Source: Pseudomonadota bacterium
GTDB taxonomy: Bacteria; Pseudomonadota; Alphaproteobacteria; Rhizobiales; Xanthobacteraceae
DNA length: 6,315 nt
Direction of reading: 5' to 3'
Assembly (NCBI GenBank): GCA_963205465.1
Contig: CAUJKG010000085.1
Span: forward strand, 1-6,315
Under the pieces are notes generated by a model, which had not been told where the DNA came from, did not search any database, and worked only from the letters and a program-made list of their open reading frames with translations. Below are positions 5,570-6,315 of this stretch, piece after piece. Every line of letters begins with the position of its first letter. The first letter of the stretch is position 1. Position numbers and translations under genes: made by a program.

Positions 5570-6315
5570 TCAGCCGCGCATCAACGTGCGCACATGGGCT
5601 CCCGCGGAGCGGGCGAGTCCTTCCAGATCATAGCCGCCTTCGAGGAGCGATACGACCCTGCCCCCGGCGTGCTTGTCGGCAAGATCCATGAGTTTGCCGG
5701 TGACCCAGGCGAAATCGTCTTCGACGAGGTTGAGGTTCGCGAGCGGATCGTTGCGGTGCGCGTCAAATCCGGCCGAGATCAGGACGAGGTCCGGCTGGAA
5801 ATTGTTGATGCGCGGGAGAATCACGCTCTCGAACGCCTCCCTGAACTGCGTGCCGCCGTCGCCCGCCGAAAGCGGCGCATTCACGATGGTGTTCACGGCA
5901 CCCGTTTCGCTCTTCGCGCCGGTGCCGGGATAAAGCGGCATCTGATGCGTCGAGGCGTAGAGCACGCTCGGATCGGCCCAGAAAATATCCTGGGTGCCAT
6001 TGCCGTGATGCACGTCGAAATCGATGATCGCGACGCGCTCCGCGCCATGTTTCTTCTGCGCGTGGCGCGCAGCAATCGCAACATTGTTGAAGAAGCAGAA
6101 GCCCATCGGCGTCGCGGTTTCCGCATGGTGTCCGGGCGGACGCATCATGACGAAAGCGTTGCTGGCTTTGCGCTCGAACACTTCGTCCACCGCGCGCAGG
6201 CCCGCCCCCACGGCGCGCAGGGCGGGCTCCCACGCCATGGGCGACAGCACGGTGTCGGGATCGAGATGCACCGGCTCCTCGCCCTCGTTGGGCCGGATGC
6301 ACTTCACCCAGTCGA
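5570..6315 (-). CDS. Histone-deacetylase-family zinc amidohydrolase, N-terminus beyond window edge
   Basis: This protein belongs to the arginase/deacetylase fold family that includes class II histone deacetylases, acetylpolyamine amidohydrolases and AcuC-like proteins. It would remove acetyl or other acyl groups from lysine side chains or polyamines using Zn2+. The 247 visible residues cover most of the domain. RPPGHHAE, with the tandem active-site histidines, is encoded near 6125-6130. It is followed by MGFCFFNNVAIAA, then IDFDVHHGNGTQDIF with zinc ligands Asp and His, the STHQMPLYPGTG loop, SAGFDAH with the third zinc ligand Asp, and LEGGYDL with the transition-state tyrosine. All catalytic positions are present, so an active enzyme is expected. 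The frame stays open to the edge. The GTG at 6305-6307 is more likely an internal valine (DWVKCI) than a start, because about 60-90 N-terminal residues of the family are missing. Bacteria of this kind lack histones, so the natural substrate is unknown. It precedes xseB by 14 bp. Confidence 0.94.
   Translation of the reverse strand, partial: DWVKCIRPNEGEEPVHLDPDTVLSPMAWEPALRAVGAGLRAVDEVFERKASNAFVMMRPPGHHAETATPMGFCFFNNVAIAARHAQKKHGAERVAIIDFDVHHGNGTQDIFWADPSVLYASTHQMPLYPGTGAKSETGAVNTIVNAPLSAGDGGTQFREAFESVILPRINNFQPDLVLISAGFDAHRNDPLANLNLVEDDFAWVTGKLMDLADKHAGGRVVSLLEGGYDLEGLARSAGAHVRTLMRG

Noticed and set aside
6305..6307. GTG as the start codon of the deacetylase-like gene
   Set aside because: The frame stays open to the window edge and the protein would lack the N-terminal part normal for the family. 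The codon fits an internal valine.

Overview
The window looks like ordinary chromosomal DNA from an alphaproteobacterium, most likely a member of the Hyphomicrobiales (Bradyrhizobium/Afipia/Xanthobacteraceae-like). The evidence is the GC-rich coding bias, the protein sequences, and the gene order histone-deacetylase-like, xseB, dxs, tlyA, which from memory is a familiar order in that group. No database search was run, so the taxon is an inference.

Layout, left to right. Positions 1-1148 (minus) hold a MATE-family multidrug/Na+ or H+ antiporter whose C-terminus lies beyond the left edge. A 242-bp divergent intergenic region follows, with a TATAAT box near its right end. Positions 1391-2200 (plus) encode an alpha/beta-hydrolase. 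It converges, with a 4-bp gap, on tlyA (2205-2933, minus), an S4-domain rRNA 2'-O-methyltransferase. After an 86-bp divergent intergenic region comes a GTG-started gene for an 80-residue protein with two CxxC knuckles (3020-3262, plus). This converges, with a 9-bp gap, on dxs (3272-5206, minus), the first enzyme of the MEP isoprenoid pathway. Upstream of dxs on the same strand are xseB (5295-5555), the exonuclease VII small subunit, and a histone-deacetylase-family hydrolase (5570 to the right edge), whose N-terminus is cut off by the window.

The minus-strand run HDAC-like, xseB, dxs is probably a transcription unit. The HDAC and xseB genes are 14 bp apart. The 88-bp gap before dxs could hold an additional promoter. 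The biochemical roles (deacylation, DNA repair, isoprenoid precursor supply) are not obviously linked, so the grouping looks like conserved housekeeping synteny rather than one pathway.

I found no mobile element, CRISPR array, tRNA, rRNA or convincing new system. The points most worth a second look are the small double-CxxC protein, the hydrolase that lacks the acid residue at its most usual position, and the length and start of TlyA, which bear on which rRNA sites it modifies.
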